A DNA stretch of 35,355 nt from a virus (IMGVR_UViG_3300032087_001544:1-35355), one strand, 5' to 3'; positions 15,428 to 22,103 are shown, counted from the first letter of the stretch. Notes: generated from the letters alone by a model not told the origin. A program made the numbers and translations.

Positions 15428-16600
15428 TTAGCGTATAGCGTATTTACCGAAGTTGGGTCTGCTTAGTTTAGTGAATATACTATAGCGAACCGCATCAGCA
15501 CTGTGGTCGTTTTGTGATACTGGTTTATTAAGTAGTACACCGTTTTTGTCTTCTACCCACTTATAATTTCTAAACTCTTTTAGTGTGTTTGTGCTGTCGC
15601 TTGTTATGTGTAGTTTATGTCTCTTTAATATATCGATTCCAGCGAGTATACTGTCTTTGCCTTTGAGGCTGGGCTTTATGTTCCATTGACCCTGTCTGCG
15701 TATATAGTCGATGCTCTTGGGCTCTGCGGAGTCGGCAAAAATCTCGTCTCTACGGTCAAAGCCTATGTCCAGGAGTTTATTGTGTATGTCTTCATTTGTC
15801 ATAGCATACTCATAAAACAGCTCTTTTATATAAAGGTTGTCGCCAGACTTGTAAGTCATAACTAAAACCGACGGATCGTTAACATAGCCGAAATCTAAGC
15901 CAGCTGCGACTAGCTTTGCGTCTAGTGGTATTTCTGTAACCTCAGTGAATGTAAATATAGTAGCTCTGTTTCTACCTACTTGCCCTAGACCATATACTCT
16001 CCAGTAGTCTGGGTCAGTCTCTTGTAAGCGTTCTATTTCTGCTATAAGCTCTGGCTCTAAAAAAGGGTTATTCTTATAAGTGGTTATGTGAAAGTCTGCG
16101 TCTTCTCTAGTCTTTACTTTAGTGTAGATCCAGCTGTATTCGTCACTAGGGTTGTAGTCTAATATTAAGCTAGGTTTTGTGTCGCTAGCTGTACGAAATA
16201 AAATCTGTGTATATTGTTCGTAGCTAAACTCGTTGCACTCATTTAAAAACGCTAGGTCTCGCTTTCTACCTTTTAATCTCGATGGCTGGTCTACTGAAAT
16301 AAACTCGAATAGGTTTCCGTTTAGCTTGTATTCGCTGTTACTTTTATTGTGGTCTGCCTCTACGTATAAATCGTATTTATTAAGAATGTCGAAGAAGTCA
16401 CGCATAACCGTAGCCCTAAGAGCTGGGTAGGTTACTCTAAATATTGAGATTGTCTTGCCAGTATTGTTTTCGGCGTAGTCAAATATTAACCAGAGAAGTA
16501 TGTTATATGTTTTGCCAGAGCGTGTACCGCCTTGCTCTATAACTATTTTCTTGTCTGTTTTTTCTAAGTGAGACCAGACTACGTTTGTATCTATGTGCAC
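15428..16600 (-). CDS. terL: Large terminase subunit (PBSX-like)
   Basis: 390 residues. The ATPase domain shows Walker A GGTRSGKT at 24-31 and a Walker B region LAFLNE at 116-121 with the catalytic Glu. The nuclease domain has the RNase H-like acidic residues D236 (GLDFGY), D290 (IFADSAEP) and D366/D369 (NDHSADAVRY). It pumps DNA into the prohead and cuts concatemers. The start codon is GTG overlapping the stop of the small subunit (TAGTG), so the two are coupled. Slightly short for terminases but all motifs are present. Confidence 0.95.
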   Translation of the reverse strand: MHIDTNVVWSHLEKTDKKIVIEQGGTRSGKTYNILLWLIFDYAENNTGKTISIFRVTYPALRATVMRDFFDILNKYDLYVEADHNKSNSEYKLNGNLFEFISVDQPSRLKGRKRDLAFLNECNEFSYEQYTQILFRTASDTKPSLILDYNPSDEYSWIYTKVKTREDADFHITTYKNNPFLEPELIAEIERLQETDPDYWRVYGLGQVGRNRATIFTFTEVTEIPLDAKLVAAGLDFGYVNDPSVLVMTYKSGDNLYIKELFYEYAMTNEDIHNKLLDIGFDRRDEIFADSAEPKSIDYIRRQGQWNIKPSLKGKDSILAGIDILKRHKLHITSDSTNTLKEFRNYKWVEDKNGVLLNKPVSQNDHSADAVRYSIFTKLSRPNFGKYAIR

Positions 16601-16935
16601 TACTCAATAACTTTGACTGTAAACTTTTTAGTTTCTGGCATAGCGATTTCTTGCTTGTCATAGTAGCCTCTGTGTTTCGCTTTGCTCTTTAAGAAAAAAA
16701 TTATAGCAGTAATGTTATCTTTTTTTATCTGGTCATATAGTTTGTTTTCTACAAAATCAATAGCTGTCTCTTGAATGTCGTTTACAGCTTGTGCGTAGAC
16801 TGGATCTTCTTTTAACCATTTGTAGTGTGCAGATCTAGAAACATTAGCACTCAAACAGCTATTAGATACAATACCTAAGTTGTACTCTAAGGTCTCTAGC
16901 ATCTTTTGTTTCTGGTCTGAATTATCGTGTGGCAT
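16600..16935 (-). CDS. terS: Small terminase subunit (HTH, phBC6A51-like)
   Basis: 111 residues. Residues about 10-42 fit a helix-turn-helix (KMLETLEYNLGIVSNSC, SANVSRSAHYKWLKEDPVY), followed by an oligomerisation region FVENKLYDQIKKDNITAI and FFLKSKAKHRGYYDK. This KEDPxY...AIxFFLKxKxKxRGY arrangement is typical of small subunits in Gram-positive and Bacteroidetes phages. It recognises viral DNA for packaging. A TACGTTATA motif lies 5 bases before the ATG, so this gene probably starts the packaging transcript. Confidence 0.85.
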   Translation of the reverse strand: MPHDNSDQKQKMLETLEYNLGIVSNSCLSANVSRSAHYKWLKEDPVYAQAVNDIQETAIDFVENKLYDQIKKDNITAIIFFLKSKAKHRGYYDKQEIAMPETKKFTVKVIE

Positions 16936-16940
16936 ATCTA

Positions 16941-16949
16941 TATAACGTA
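16941..16949 (-). promoter_or_regulatory. TACGTTATA motif, copy 5 (candidate phage promoter)
   Basis: Minus-strand TACGTTATA followed by GATATG-type leader and the small terminase ATG at 16935; marks the change from early/replication genes to packaging genes. Confidence 0.5.
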
Positions 16950-16964
16950 AAAAATTGTTTTTTG

Positions 16965-17351
16965 CTATGCTATAATCTCTTGCATAATAGTTCTAAACTG
17001 TCTTAACTGTTTTTTAGTCTTTAGTTTATGTACTAGCTCGTAAGCATTTTGATACTGTGCGTTGCTTAACTCTGTGCCTATTATAGTAGCGAAGTGTCGT
17101 CTGTATTCTGGCTTACGTCTGCAAACGTCTTGCCATAGCTTAGAGCTGTGTATTATAGTAGCGTGATGTCTATATAGCCCTTGCTTTTTGTAGTGCTCTA
17201 CTATTTTGTAAAGAGTCGATTTGCATTTCTCTCTCATTATATAGTCAAACAAACAGCGAGCGTCTACTACTTCTTGTTTCTTGCACCTTTGGTATATGTT
17301 AATACCAGTCAGATTAATTACTAGATCTCCTATCTTCTTGTGGGTTGTCAT
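16965..17351 (-). CDS. DnaA domain IV-like DNA-binding protein
   Basis: 128 residues without any ATPase motif. Residues 24-70 read KKQEVVDARCLFDYIMREKC followed by LYKIVEHY and LYRHHATIIHSSKLW. This parallels the C-terminal DNA-binding domain of DnaA, where a helix with VxARQxAMYL leads into IGxxFGxRDHSTVIHA; here RHHATIIH stands for RDHSTVIH. In DnaA this domain contacts the DnaA-box. A free-standing copy suggests origin recognition, interference with host initiation, or regulation. The ATG lies inside the end of the upstream 42-aa gene. Confidence 0.65.
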   Translation of the reverse strand: MTTHKKIGDLVINLTGINIYQRCKKQEVVDARCLFDYIMREKCKSTLYKIVEHYKKQGLYRHHATIIHSSKLWQDVCRRKPEYRRHFATIIGTELSNAQYQNAYELVHKLKTKKQLRQFRTIMQEIIA

Positions 17352-17442
17352 TGTATAGTTTTTCGATTAGTATGTAAAGTTTCGCTACAGTACGCTCCAG
17401 GCGTTCTATTCTTTGTAGCATAGTGTATTTTTTTGGTTTCAT
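17314..17442 (-). CDS. Small coiled-coil protein, 42 aa
   Basis: ATG at 17442 overlaps the TGA of the upstream gene (ATGA) and the frame runs 38 bases into the DnaA-like gene. The product has a heptad-like helix MLQRIERLERTVAKLYILIE. Support is the coupling and the helix; the long overlap lowers confidence. Confidence 0.5.
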   Translation of the reverse strand: MKPKKYTMLQRIERLERTVAKLYILIEKLYNDNPQEDRRSSN

Positions 17443-17564
17443 TGTGTATTTTCTTTTACTCTCTCGTCAAATTCCTTACAAGTCTCGCACTGCTTGTCAC
17501 ATTTAGCGTAGCAAAACGAGTTGTCCAAACAAGTCCAGCTATCTGTCTCTTTGTGAGTCATCAT
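17439..17564 (-). CDS. Small Cys-rich protein, 41 aa
   Basis: Begins with two consecutive Met codons, MMTHKETDSW, overlapping the end of the 32-aa gene. Five Cys lie in CLDNSFCYAKCDKQCETCKE, a spacing that could bind zinc or an Fe-S cluster. An upstream AAAAGGAT is the closest thing to a Shine-Dalgarno-like sequence in this cluster. Function unknown. Confidence 0.55.
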   Translation of the reverse strand: MMTHKETDSWTCLDNSFCYAKCDKQCETCKEFDERVKENTQ

Positions 17565-17637
17565 ATCCTTTTAAATATCCTACAAAGTAACAAAAAGCAG
17601 AAACCACTAAACAAGTCAATAAACCACCTAAATCCAT
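17539..17637 (-). CDS. Small single-pass membrane protein, 32 aa
   Basis: Begins MDLGGLLTCLVVSAFCYFVG, one hydrophobic helix, then a polar tail YLKGYDDSQRDR. Its 3' end overlaps the Cys-rich gene by 26 bases in another frame. Size and topology resemble many tiny phage membrane proteins; no family recognised. Confidence 0.55.
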   Translation of the reverse strand: MDLGGLLTCLVVSAFCYFVGYLKGYDDSQRDR

Positions 17638-17638
17638 A

Positions 17639-17716
17639 TTATTTACTTAAATCTGCAATCATATAGCCTAGCATAAAAAAACAAAAGTACACAAAGGCTG
17701 CTAATAAATCTGTCAT
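17639..17716 (-). CDS. Tiny membrane protein, 25 aa
   Basis: ATG at 17716 overlaps the TGA of the nuclease gene (ATGA). Sequence starts MTDLLAAFVYFCFFMLGYMI: one hydrophobic helix and little else. The next gene starts 2 bases after its stop, so four small genes are chained together. Confidence 0.5.
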   Translation of the reverse strand: MTDLLAAFVYFCFFMLGYMIADLSK

Positions 17717-18492
17717 ATCGTACCAGTTATAGTATAGTCATTAAGGTCAAAATCCTCTACAAAAAATGTCTTGTATAGTTTTACAGCTCGCTCTACTTCT
17801 CGCTTGCCATACTCGTAAAAGTCTTTGCTTACATTCCAGACACCTACGTCTAGTGTGTTTTTAGATATACATAGAAACGTAAAGTCTTTGTAGTCACAGC
17901 CGAAGATTTGACAGTACAGATATACTTGTAAGTAATAACGAAAACGGTATGCACTCTTGTCGAAATTCTGTACGTCTACTGTCGTTTTTAAATCTACTAT
18001 GCCACCTTTGTTTTTAAGTATGTCTGCCTTGCCTCTAAACGGCATACCAAATATGTCTTCGTGTATACCAGGCACTTCTGTCTTCGAGTCACTTAATAAA
18101 CTGATAGCTTGTGGGTTTTTTAGTAATGCGTCTACAAGTCGCTCAGTCTCTTCTTTTTCTGTTTGCGTAAATACTTGACCGTACTCTTCTACTGCTAGTT
18201 TATACGCCTTAGTGTTTTTACTCTTGACTGGTACAAACTTTAGCTTGTCGTATTTTTGGGGTTCTAAGACGGCGGTATGTAGAAGCCAGCCAGATCGTAA
18301 CGCAGCGGTTTGCTCGTTGCCGTACTTATTGATGTAGTAGTACGACTTTGGGCTGTCTAGTAATAATTTAAGACTAGAGCTGCTTAGTGCTAGTTTATTA
18401 AGCTCGCCGTAGTAAAAGTCGTCGTTTAACATTTTGTCTAGGAGTTTGTCTTTGTCCCAGTGGTTACCGTCTAGTAATTTAACTGTCTGCAT
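17713..18492 (-). CDS. PD-(D/E)XK exonuclease, RecB/RecE-like
   Basis: 259 residues. N-terminal SSSLKLLLDSPKSYYY and GWLLHTAVLEP (66-77) match the start of exonuclease VIII/RecB-type phage nucleases. The catalytic core is GKADIL with D157 and IVDLKTT with D167 and K169, followed by YYLQVYLYCQIFG, the QxxxY motif of the family. Such proteins resect double-stranded DNA for recombination, usually beside an annealase or SSB; an SSB-like protein lies 3 kb upstream. No annealase was recognised. Overlaps the 56-aa gene upstream by 14 bases. Confidence 0.85.
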   Translation of the reverse strand: MQTVKLLDGNHWDKDKLLDKMLNDDFYYGELNKLALSSSSLKLLLDSPKSYYYINKYGNEQTAALRSGWLLHTAVLEPQKYDKLKFVPVKSKNTKAYKLAVEEYGQVFTQTEKEETERLVDALLKNPQAISLLSDSKTEVPGIHEDIFGMPFRGKADILKNKGGIVDLKTTVDVQNFDKSAYRFRYYLQVYLYCQIFGCDYKDFTFLCISKNTLDVGVWNVSKDFYEYGKREVERAVKLYKTFFVEDFDLNDYTITGTI

Positions 18493-18649
18493 ATTTCTGG
18501 TAAATTGAGTGTTTCTTTGAAAATTTAGTTAAGTCTTTAGCTTTCTTGATAGCCTCTTCTTCGTTGTCTGCTTCTATGTCTATGTATTTTATATCGTACA
18601 TATCATATCTCCAGGTGTACTCCCAGTACTCTATTTCATATTTAGGCAT
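18479..18649 (-). CDS. Small acidic/aromatic protein, 56 aa
   Basis: ATG at 18649 overlaps the end of the preceding gene; TAA at 18479 lies inside the nuclease start. Sequence MPKYEIEYWEYTWRYDMYDI then ADNEEEAIKKAKDLTKF. The beta-rich start and EAIKKAK helix resemble small phage proteins of the kind that have a strand-helix fold. Function unknown. Confidence 0.65.
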   Translation of the reverse strand: MPKYEIEYWEYTWRYDMYDIKYIDIEADNEEEAIKKAKDLTKFSKKHSIYQKYADS

Positions 18650-18926
18650 TTTCTATTTTATTTAGTTTCTCTTCTGCTCTTCTCGCACGCTCTACAGCTC
18701 TTAGCTTTGCGGATCTAAACTTGCTTAACTGCTCGTCATAGACCCTTTGGCGTTGCTGCATCTGCGTTACGTAAACGCTTATATTTGTAAAGGCGTTGAA
18801 TAGTCGTCGCATATCCTTAGTAGGCTTCTGCTTATACCAGCTCTGTAATATGTCGCTAGCTTCTTGAAAATCAGTGTAGTATTTGTACTCTTCTATGTCT
18901 AGTACGTTATTGTCATTTTTATTCAT
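18642..18926 (-). CDS. Conserved phage protein of unknown function (helical)
   Basis: 94 residues, highly helical with DFQEASDILQSWYKQKPT, FNAFTNISVYVTQMQQRQ and RSAKLRAVERARRAEEKLNK. The AKLRAVERARRAEE segment is familiar from small genes in the replication region of Bacteroidetes phages. It follows a possible terminator (18980-18952), so it may begin a transcript with the nuclease and small membrane proteins. Role unknown. Confidence 0.65.
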   Translation of the reverse strand: MNKNDNNVLDIEEYKYYTDFQEASDILQSWYKQKPTKDMRRLFNAFTNISVYVTQMQQRQRVYDEQLSKFRSAKLRAVERARRAEEKLNKIENA

Positions 18927-18951
18927 AACCCAAATATATTAAAATATTGTT

Positions 18952-18980
18952 AAAAAAAAAGGTCGTTTGTTAAAAACCTT
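18952..18980 (-). terminator. Weak intrinsic terminator overlapping the stop of the resolvase-like gene
   Basis: Minus-strand AAGGT / ACCTT stem (5 bp, extendable with weaker pairs) with a 12-base loop containing the stop codon, then a long T run. Weaker than the other terminators here. Confidence 0.4.
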
Positions 18981-19389
18981 CTGGGTATATATACGAAACA
19001 CTGGCTTTACTTTCTGGTAATAAATATACTTCTGTCTCTTTTTTATTGTTTTGCCAGTAAGTCGTAGCTGGCATTTTAAGTGTGCTTTGCTCTAGGTTTT
19101 CAATACTGTCTAGCCAGAATAGATAATTACCTTTAGGGTCAAAGACATAGTACAACTTGACTGTGTCTTCTAGCTCCATTAGCTTGTCGTATTTGTATTT
19201 TTCTATAACCTTAGTGTCATAGTATTTAGTTCTAAATTTTAGCTCTACTACGCACTTGTTGCCTTTAGGCGTGTAGCCTATCGCATCGTAAGGTAGCATA
19301 CTGTCGCCAGTATGTACCAGACTCCAGCCGTCTATGTTTAGAAACGCTATGACAGCTTCTTCGTATTTATGCGTTTGCTCTAGCTTCAT
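18970..19389 (-). CDS. PD-(D/E)XK nuclease, resolvase-like
   Basis: 139 residues. E10 in HKYEEAV, D35 in PYDAIGY and E49-x-K51 in VVELKFR give the E...D...ExK pattern of the small PD-(D/E)XK enzymes such as archaeal-type Holliday junction resolvases and VRR-type nucleases. The C-terminal part (YYVFDPKGNYLFWLDSIE) is a beta-rich addition. It may resolve branched replication intermediates, complementing NinG and the larger nuclease. Overlaps the upstream gene by 23 bases. Substrate cannot be told from sequence. Confidence 0.65.
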   Translation of the reverse strand: MKLEQTHKYEEAVIAFLNIDGWSLVHTGDSMLPYDAIGYTPKGNKCVVELKFRTKYYDTKVIEKYKYDKLMELEDTVKLYYVFDPKGNYLFWLDSIENLEQSTLKMPATTYWQNNKKETEVYLLPESKASVSYIYPEGF

Positions 19390-19573
19390 AAACCTTATTT
19401 ACGTCGTCTATAAACTTTTGTATTTTCTTTTTATTACAGCTACACGGTATAAAGAAAGTGTGCTTATAGTACTCAGCGTGCATTTGTGCTATACGCTTTA
19501 GCTCGTCGTATGTTATTCTGGTAGATGTGTTTGATCTAAACTCTGTCCAGAAATCAAAATCTTTATCGGTCAT
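19367..19573 (-). CDS. Small conserved phage protein, 68 aa
   Basis: MTDKDFDFWTEFRSNTSTRI followed by AQMHAEYYKHTFFIPCSCNK and IQKFIDDVNKVY. The MHAxYxKHxxxxPCxCNKxxI pattern recurs in small genes of Bacteroidetes phages; the PCSCN pair with the preceding His could bind a metal. ATG overlaps the TGA of the 50-aa gene upstream (ATGA). Function unknown. Confidence 0.65.
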   Translation of the reverse strand: MTDKDFDFWTEFRSNTSTRITYDELKRIAQMHAEYYKHTFFIPCSCNKKKIQKFIDDVNKVYEARANA

Positions 19574-19722
19574 TTTCTTTTTATTGTAAGTTCGTTTAGT
19601 TTATCTCGTCTGCGTTCACAACCGCAGCTCTCGTAGCCTAGAAAATCTATGACTATCTTCTCTACTAGCCATTTAATACCAGTAGCTTTAAATATTCTCT
19701 CTAAGAGTGTGCCTAGTTTCAT
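19570..19722 (-). CDS. Small CGC-motif protein, 50 aa
   Basis: ATG at 19722 lies inside the end of the sigma-like gene; TGA overlaps the next ATG. Begins MKLGTLLERIFKATGIKWLV and contains YESCGCERRRDKLNEL. The CGCxxRRxxLN motif is one I recognise from short genes in many tailed phages. It is coupled on both sides. Function unknown. Confidence 0.7.
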   Translation of the reverse strand: MKLGTLLERIFKATGIKWLVEKIVIDFLGYESCGCERRRDKLNELTIKRK

Positions 19723-20272
19723 ATTCTTTTTTTATTTGTTTCTTGATTATTTTAATTGTGTTACGTAAAGACCAGTAAGTTATTTTACTGTCTCTGCTTA
19801 GCTTTGCAATTTTCTTGCCTTCTACAAAGACCTCTTCAAATATGCGTCGTAAATAATATATCTGCATTTTATCTTTTGTAAAGTCTTTTATAAAAGTCTC
19901 AGCTTGTAGTAGCTCTAAAAACTCTGGGTGCTCAAACCACTCAGTTATAGTTTTGTGTTTGTCGTATATATTAGGATCTTCTATATAGTCTTCGTCTTCT
20001 CTAGACTGTAGACCCTCAACTCCTACGTAGTGTATTTTTTTCTCTTCTCTTTTTAAATCGTACACTAAGTTGCGGAGTGTAATAAATATAAAATAGTAGT
20101 TTATCTCGCCGTTGTCATATAAGATACTCTTGCCTTCGTCTCTAGTGTGTTTTAAAACTCTGATATACATTTCTGAGACTATGTCTTTAGCTGTTTCGCT
20201 ATTGACGTCAAAAGTCTTAGTAATGTCTATCCACGTTTGATGTTTGTCGTAAATTTGGTTTATAGTGTCCAT
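19688..20272 (-). CDS. Sigma factor-like protein
   Basis: 194 residues. Residues about 25-85 resemble sigma region 2 (AKDIVSEMYIRVLKH and FIFITLRNLVYDLKREEKK), and residues about 140-185 resemble region 4 with a helix-turn-helix (VEGKKIAKLSRDSKITYWSL, NTIKIIKKQIKKE). No region 1.1 or 3, as in ECF-type factors. It could redirect host RNA polymerase to phage promoters; the TACGTTATA motif is the obvious candidate target. Similar proteins occur near the helicase in Bacteroidetes phages. DNA specificity is inference. Confidence 0.65.
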   Translation of the reverse strand: MDTINQIYDKHQTWIDITKTFDVNSETAKDIVSEMYIRVLKHTRDEGKSILYDNGEINYYFIFITLRNLVYDLKREEKKIHYVGVEGLQSREDEDYIEDPNIYDKHKTITEWFEHPEFLELLQAETFIKDFTKDKMQIYYLRRIFEEVFVEGKKIAKLSRDSKITYWSLRNTIKIIKKQIKKEYETRHTLRENI

Positions 20273-20296
20273 TGTTGGACATTAAGCTACAAAATT

Positions 20297-21199
20297 TTAA
20301 AACGGTGCGTTAATGTTTTTTATAATCTTTATGACGCTTTCATTGTTAATAGAGTAGCCTACATTGTTAATTAATGCTCGCATCATTATAGGCAAGTCTA
20401 GGCTAGTTGGTCTACCGCCAGACTCTATTGACTTCTGTTTAACGCAGTGGAGCTGAGTATACATAAACTCTGTAGGGTGCTGAGTTAGTCTGTGTACTAC
20501 TAAAAACTGGTCACAGCGGTTATTCCACTTTGAGCCAGACTCCATATGGCTAGCACTAGGTACAACTGGGTAACCAGCGTACTGGTGTCCGTCTCTATAT
20601 TTTTGTCTAGCTGCTTCTGTGTTTGCGTGTCCGCATAGCCATATACTTACGTCCCACTTTTGACAGAATATCCTAAAGCGTGTCGCTGCCTCGTAGTCGT
20701 ATTCGTGTGCACCCATATCTTTTAGCTTGCTAGATCTCACAAGAGAATTGTAAGGGTCTATAAGAAAACCGTCGTATTTGAATATAAGTCTAGTTTTTTC
20801 TGCAGCCTCTAGCAACTCTTCGTATGTGTACGTTTTAGAGTTATCCATTATCAAAAAGTGCTTCTTAATAAAATCTAGAGCGTTATTAAAGTCTTTAGGT
20901 ATAATCTTCTGCAGTGGGTCTTCTAGCAGATACTCCATTAGTTTTTTTAAAAGCTCGTATGGCTCGTTTTCGCTAGAGTATATTAAAAACTTCTGTCCGT
21001 GTCTTACTGCGTAGCATAACATTAAAAACAAAACTAGTGACGTTTTACCTACGTTGGCGTGTCCTAGTATAATAGTTAAGCCTTTTTTAAGTCTGATGTA
21101 TTCGTCTATTTCTGGTATGCCTAGTTTTAATGCTTCTTTGTGTTTGCCTTGCTGTATGTCTAGTAGTGTCTTTACTTGGTCGTTAAAATTTATATACAT
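20297..21199 (-). CDS. DnaB-like replicative helicase / RecA-fold ATPase
   Basis: 300 residues. Walker A GHANVGKT at 46-53 and Walker B-like GFLIDP with D148; IYSSENEP and WLCGHANTEAAR follow the order of motifs in DnaB-family hexameric helicases. It lacks the N-terminal primase-binding domain, so it is an ATPase-domain-only form that probably unwinds the phage replication fork and recruits host primase by other means. No primase or polymerase gene is visible in the window. It starts 13 bases after the terminator 21239-21212. Confidence 0.75.
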   Translation of the reverse strand: MYINFNDQVKTLLDIQQGKHKEALKLGIPEIDEYIRLKKGLTIILGHANVGKTSLVLFLMLCYAVRHGQKFLIYSSENEPYELLKKLMEYLLEDPLQKIIPKDFNNALDFIKKHFLIMDNSKTYTYEELLEAAEKTRLIFKYDGFLIDPYNSLVRSSKLKDMGAHEYDYEAATRFRIFCQKWDVSIWLCGHANTEAARQKYRDGHQYAGYPVVPSASHMESGSKWNNRCDQFLVVHRLTQHPTEFMYTQLHCVKQKSIESGGRPTSLDLPIMMRALINNVGYSINNESVIKIIKNINAPF

Positions 21200-21211
21200 A
21201 TGTTAAGTCGT

Positions 21212-21239
21212 AAAAAAAGGGCTAGAATATACTAGCCCT
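21212..21239 (-). terminator. Intrinsic terminator between SSB-like and helicase genes
   Basis: Minus-strand perfect 8-bp stem AGGGCTAG / CTAGCCCT, loop TATATT, then seven T. Downstream TTTACGACTTAACATATG precedes the helicase start. Confidence 0.92.
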
Positions 21240-21259
21240 CGAAAGTAATAAAAATTATT

Positions 21260-21550
21260 CTAGAATGGCAAGTCGTCTTGTCTGTCTGGTAGCTGTTGGC
21301 TGGCAGTGACAGGCTCTTGTACTTCTTTGTTTATTTTAGTATGCCTTGCATAATACTTGCTAGGATCTTTAGAAGACTTTAAAATATCAAAGGAGAAAAA
21401 ACCATTGTTAGTTTCTATTTCTTGTTTGTGTGCTTTTAGAAAGTCTACAAACTCTGCTGCTTTTATATGCAGTTTAGTTACTACCCAGTCAAATCTAGGC
21501 TCTTCTTTAGCTACTACGCTATTAACGTATTTGTGTTCGTATTTATTCAT
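21260..21550 (-). CDS. SSB-tailed protein
   Basis: 96 residues. Ends with ASQQLPDRQDDLPF: an acidic tip closing in Leu-Pro-Phe, like the DDDIPF tail of bacterial SSB that recruits repair and replication proteins. The body (WVVTKLHIKAAEFVDFLK, GFFSFDILKSSKDPSKYYA) is a short alpha/beta domain without an evident full OB fold. So it may be a reduced SSB, or an adaptor using an SSB-like tail. Overlaps the gene before it by 8 bases and is followed by a strong terminator. Confidence 0.6.
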   Translation of the reverse strand: MNKYEHKYVNSVVAKEEPRFDWVVTKLHIKAAEFVDFLKAHKQEIETNNGFFSFDILKSSKDPSKYYARHTKINKEVQEPVTASQQLPDRQDDLPF

Positions 21551-21890
21551 TTGTTATCCAGTTAAACATTAATTGTGCAGTTTCTAAAATCTCGTCTGGC
21601 GTTACGCTGCTTTGTGCGTGAAACTCTGCAGCTGCTTTAATGCAAGTCTGTCTCACAATTAGCGTGTCTTTGTTGCCAGTAAAGCTACTTGGTTTTTGAT
21701 CCATTAATAGCTTAGCGTTTTTATACTCTTCGTTGCTGACCTCGTAAGAGATCTCGTCTCCGATATTTCGCTTAAATTTTCCTTTAGCGAAAAAAGTATA
21801 TTGCAATCCGTCCGCAAAAGTAACTTTATACTTCTGTAGACCATTCCATTGACCGTCTGGGTCAATATGGGTAATTTTACCAGTTTTCAT
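21543..21890 (-). CDS. Possible OB-fold DNA-binding protein
   Basis: 115 residues. The first 55 residues form a beta-rich unit (GKITHIDPDGQWNGLQKYKV, GLQYTFFAKGKFK, IGDEISYEV) that looks like an OB-like barrel, followed by a linker (QKPSSFTGNK) and a C-terminal helix region (RQTCIKAAAEFHAQ, DEILETAQLMFNWI). Similar proteins occur beside replication genes of Bacteroidetes phages. Coupled to the SSB-tailed gene by overlap, so the two may act as one module on single-stranded DNA. Fold inferred by eye. Confidence 0.5.
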   Translation of the reverse strand: MKTGKITHIDPDGQWNGLQKYKVTFADGLQYTFFAKGKFKRNIGDEISYEVSNEEYKNAKLLMDQKPSSFTGNKDTLIVRQTCIKAAAEFHAQSSVTPDEILETAQLMFNWITNE

Positions 21891-21901
21891 ATATAAGGGT
21901 T

Positions 21902-22030
21902 TTAAATAAAAAGGTTTTGCTCTAGTACTCTATTATTGACTTCTAGCTGAGCTTCTAGAAATTCTACTTTTTGTTTGAGCCTAAATACTTCTTGCTCTAG
22001 TGCTTCAATGCGTGCAGTTTGTAAATCCAT
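21902..22030 (-). CDS. Small coiled-coil protein, 42 aa
   Basis: ATG at 22030, TAA at 21902, 12 bases before the next ATG. Product is an almost perfect heptad helix: IEALEQEVFRLKQKVEFLEA with Leu/Val at a and d positions. It is the first gene after the terminator 22103-22072. Likely an oligomerisation or partner-binding peptide; function unknown. Confidence 0.6.
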   Translation of the reverse strand: MDLQTARIEALEQEVFRLKQKVEFLEAQLEVNNRVLEQNLFI

Positions 22031-22071
22031 AATTAGTATTTTGACGTAAAGCTAATAAAAAAAATGTTAAT

Positions 22072-22103
22072 AAAAAAAAGGGTCTAGTAAAAACTAAACC
22101 CCT
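22072..22103 (-). terminator. Intrinsic terminator after NinG gene
   Basis: Minus-strand stem GGGTTTAG / CTAGACCC (one T-G pair; outer A/G-T pairs extend it), loop TTTTTA, then eight T. About 50 bases after the stop at 22154; the intervening bases hold no gene I can support. Confidence 0.88.

Noticed and set aside
18931-18938. TATATTTG as a Bacteroidetes -7 box before the gene at 18926
   Set aside because: No TTTG about 19 bases upstream, and the transcript would start at the ATG itself; a chance match in AT-rich sequence is as likely.
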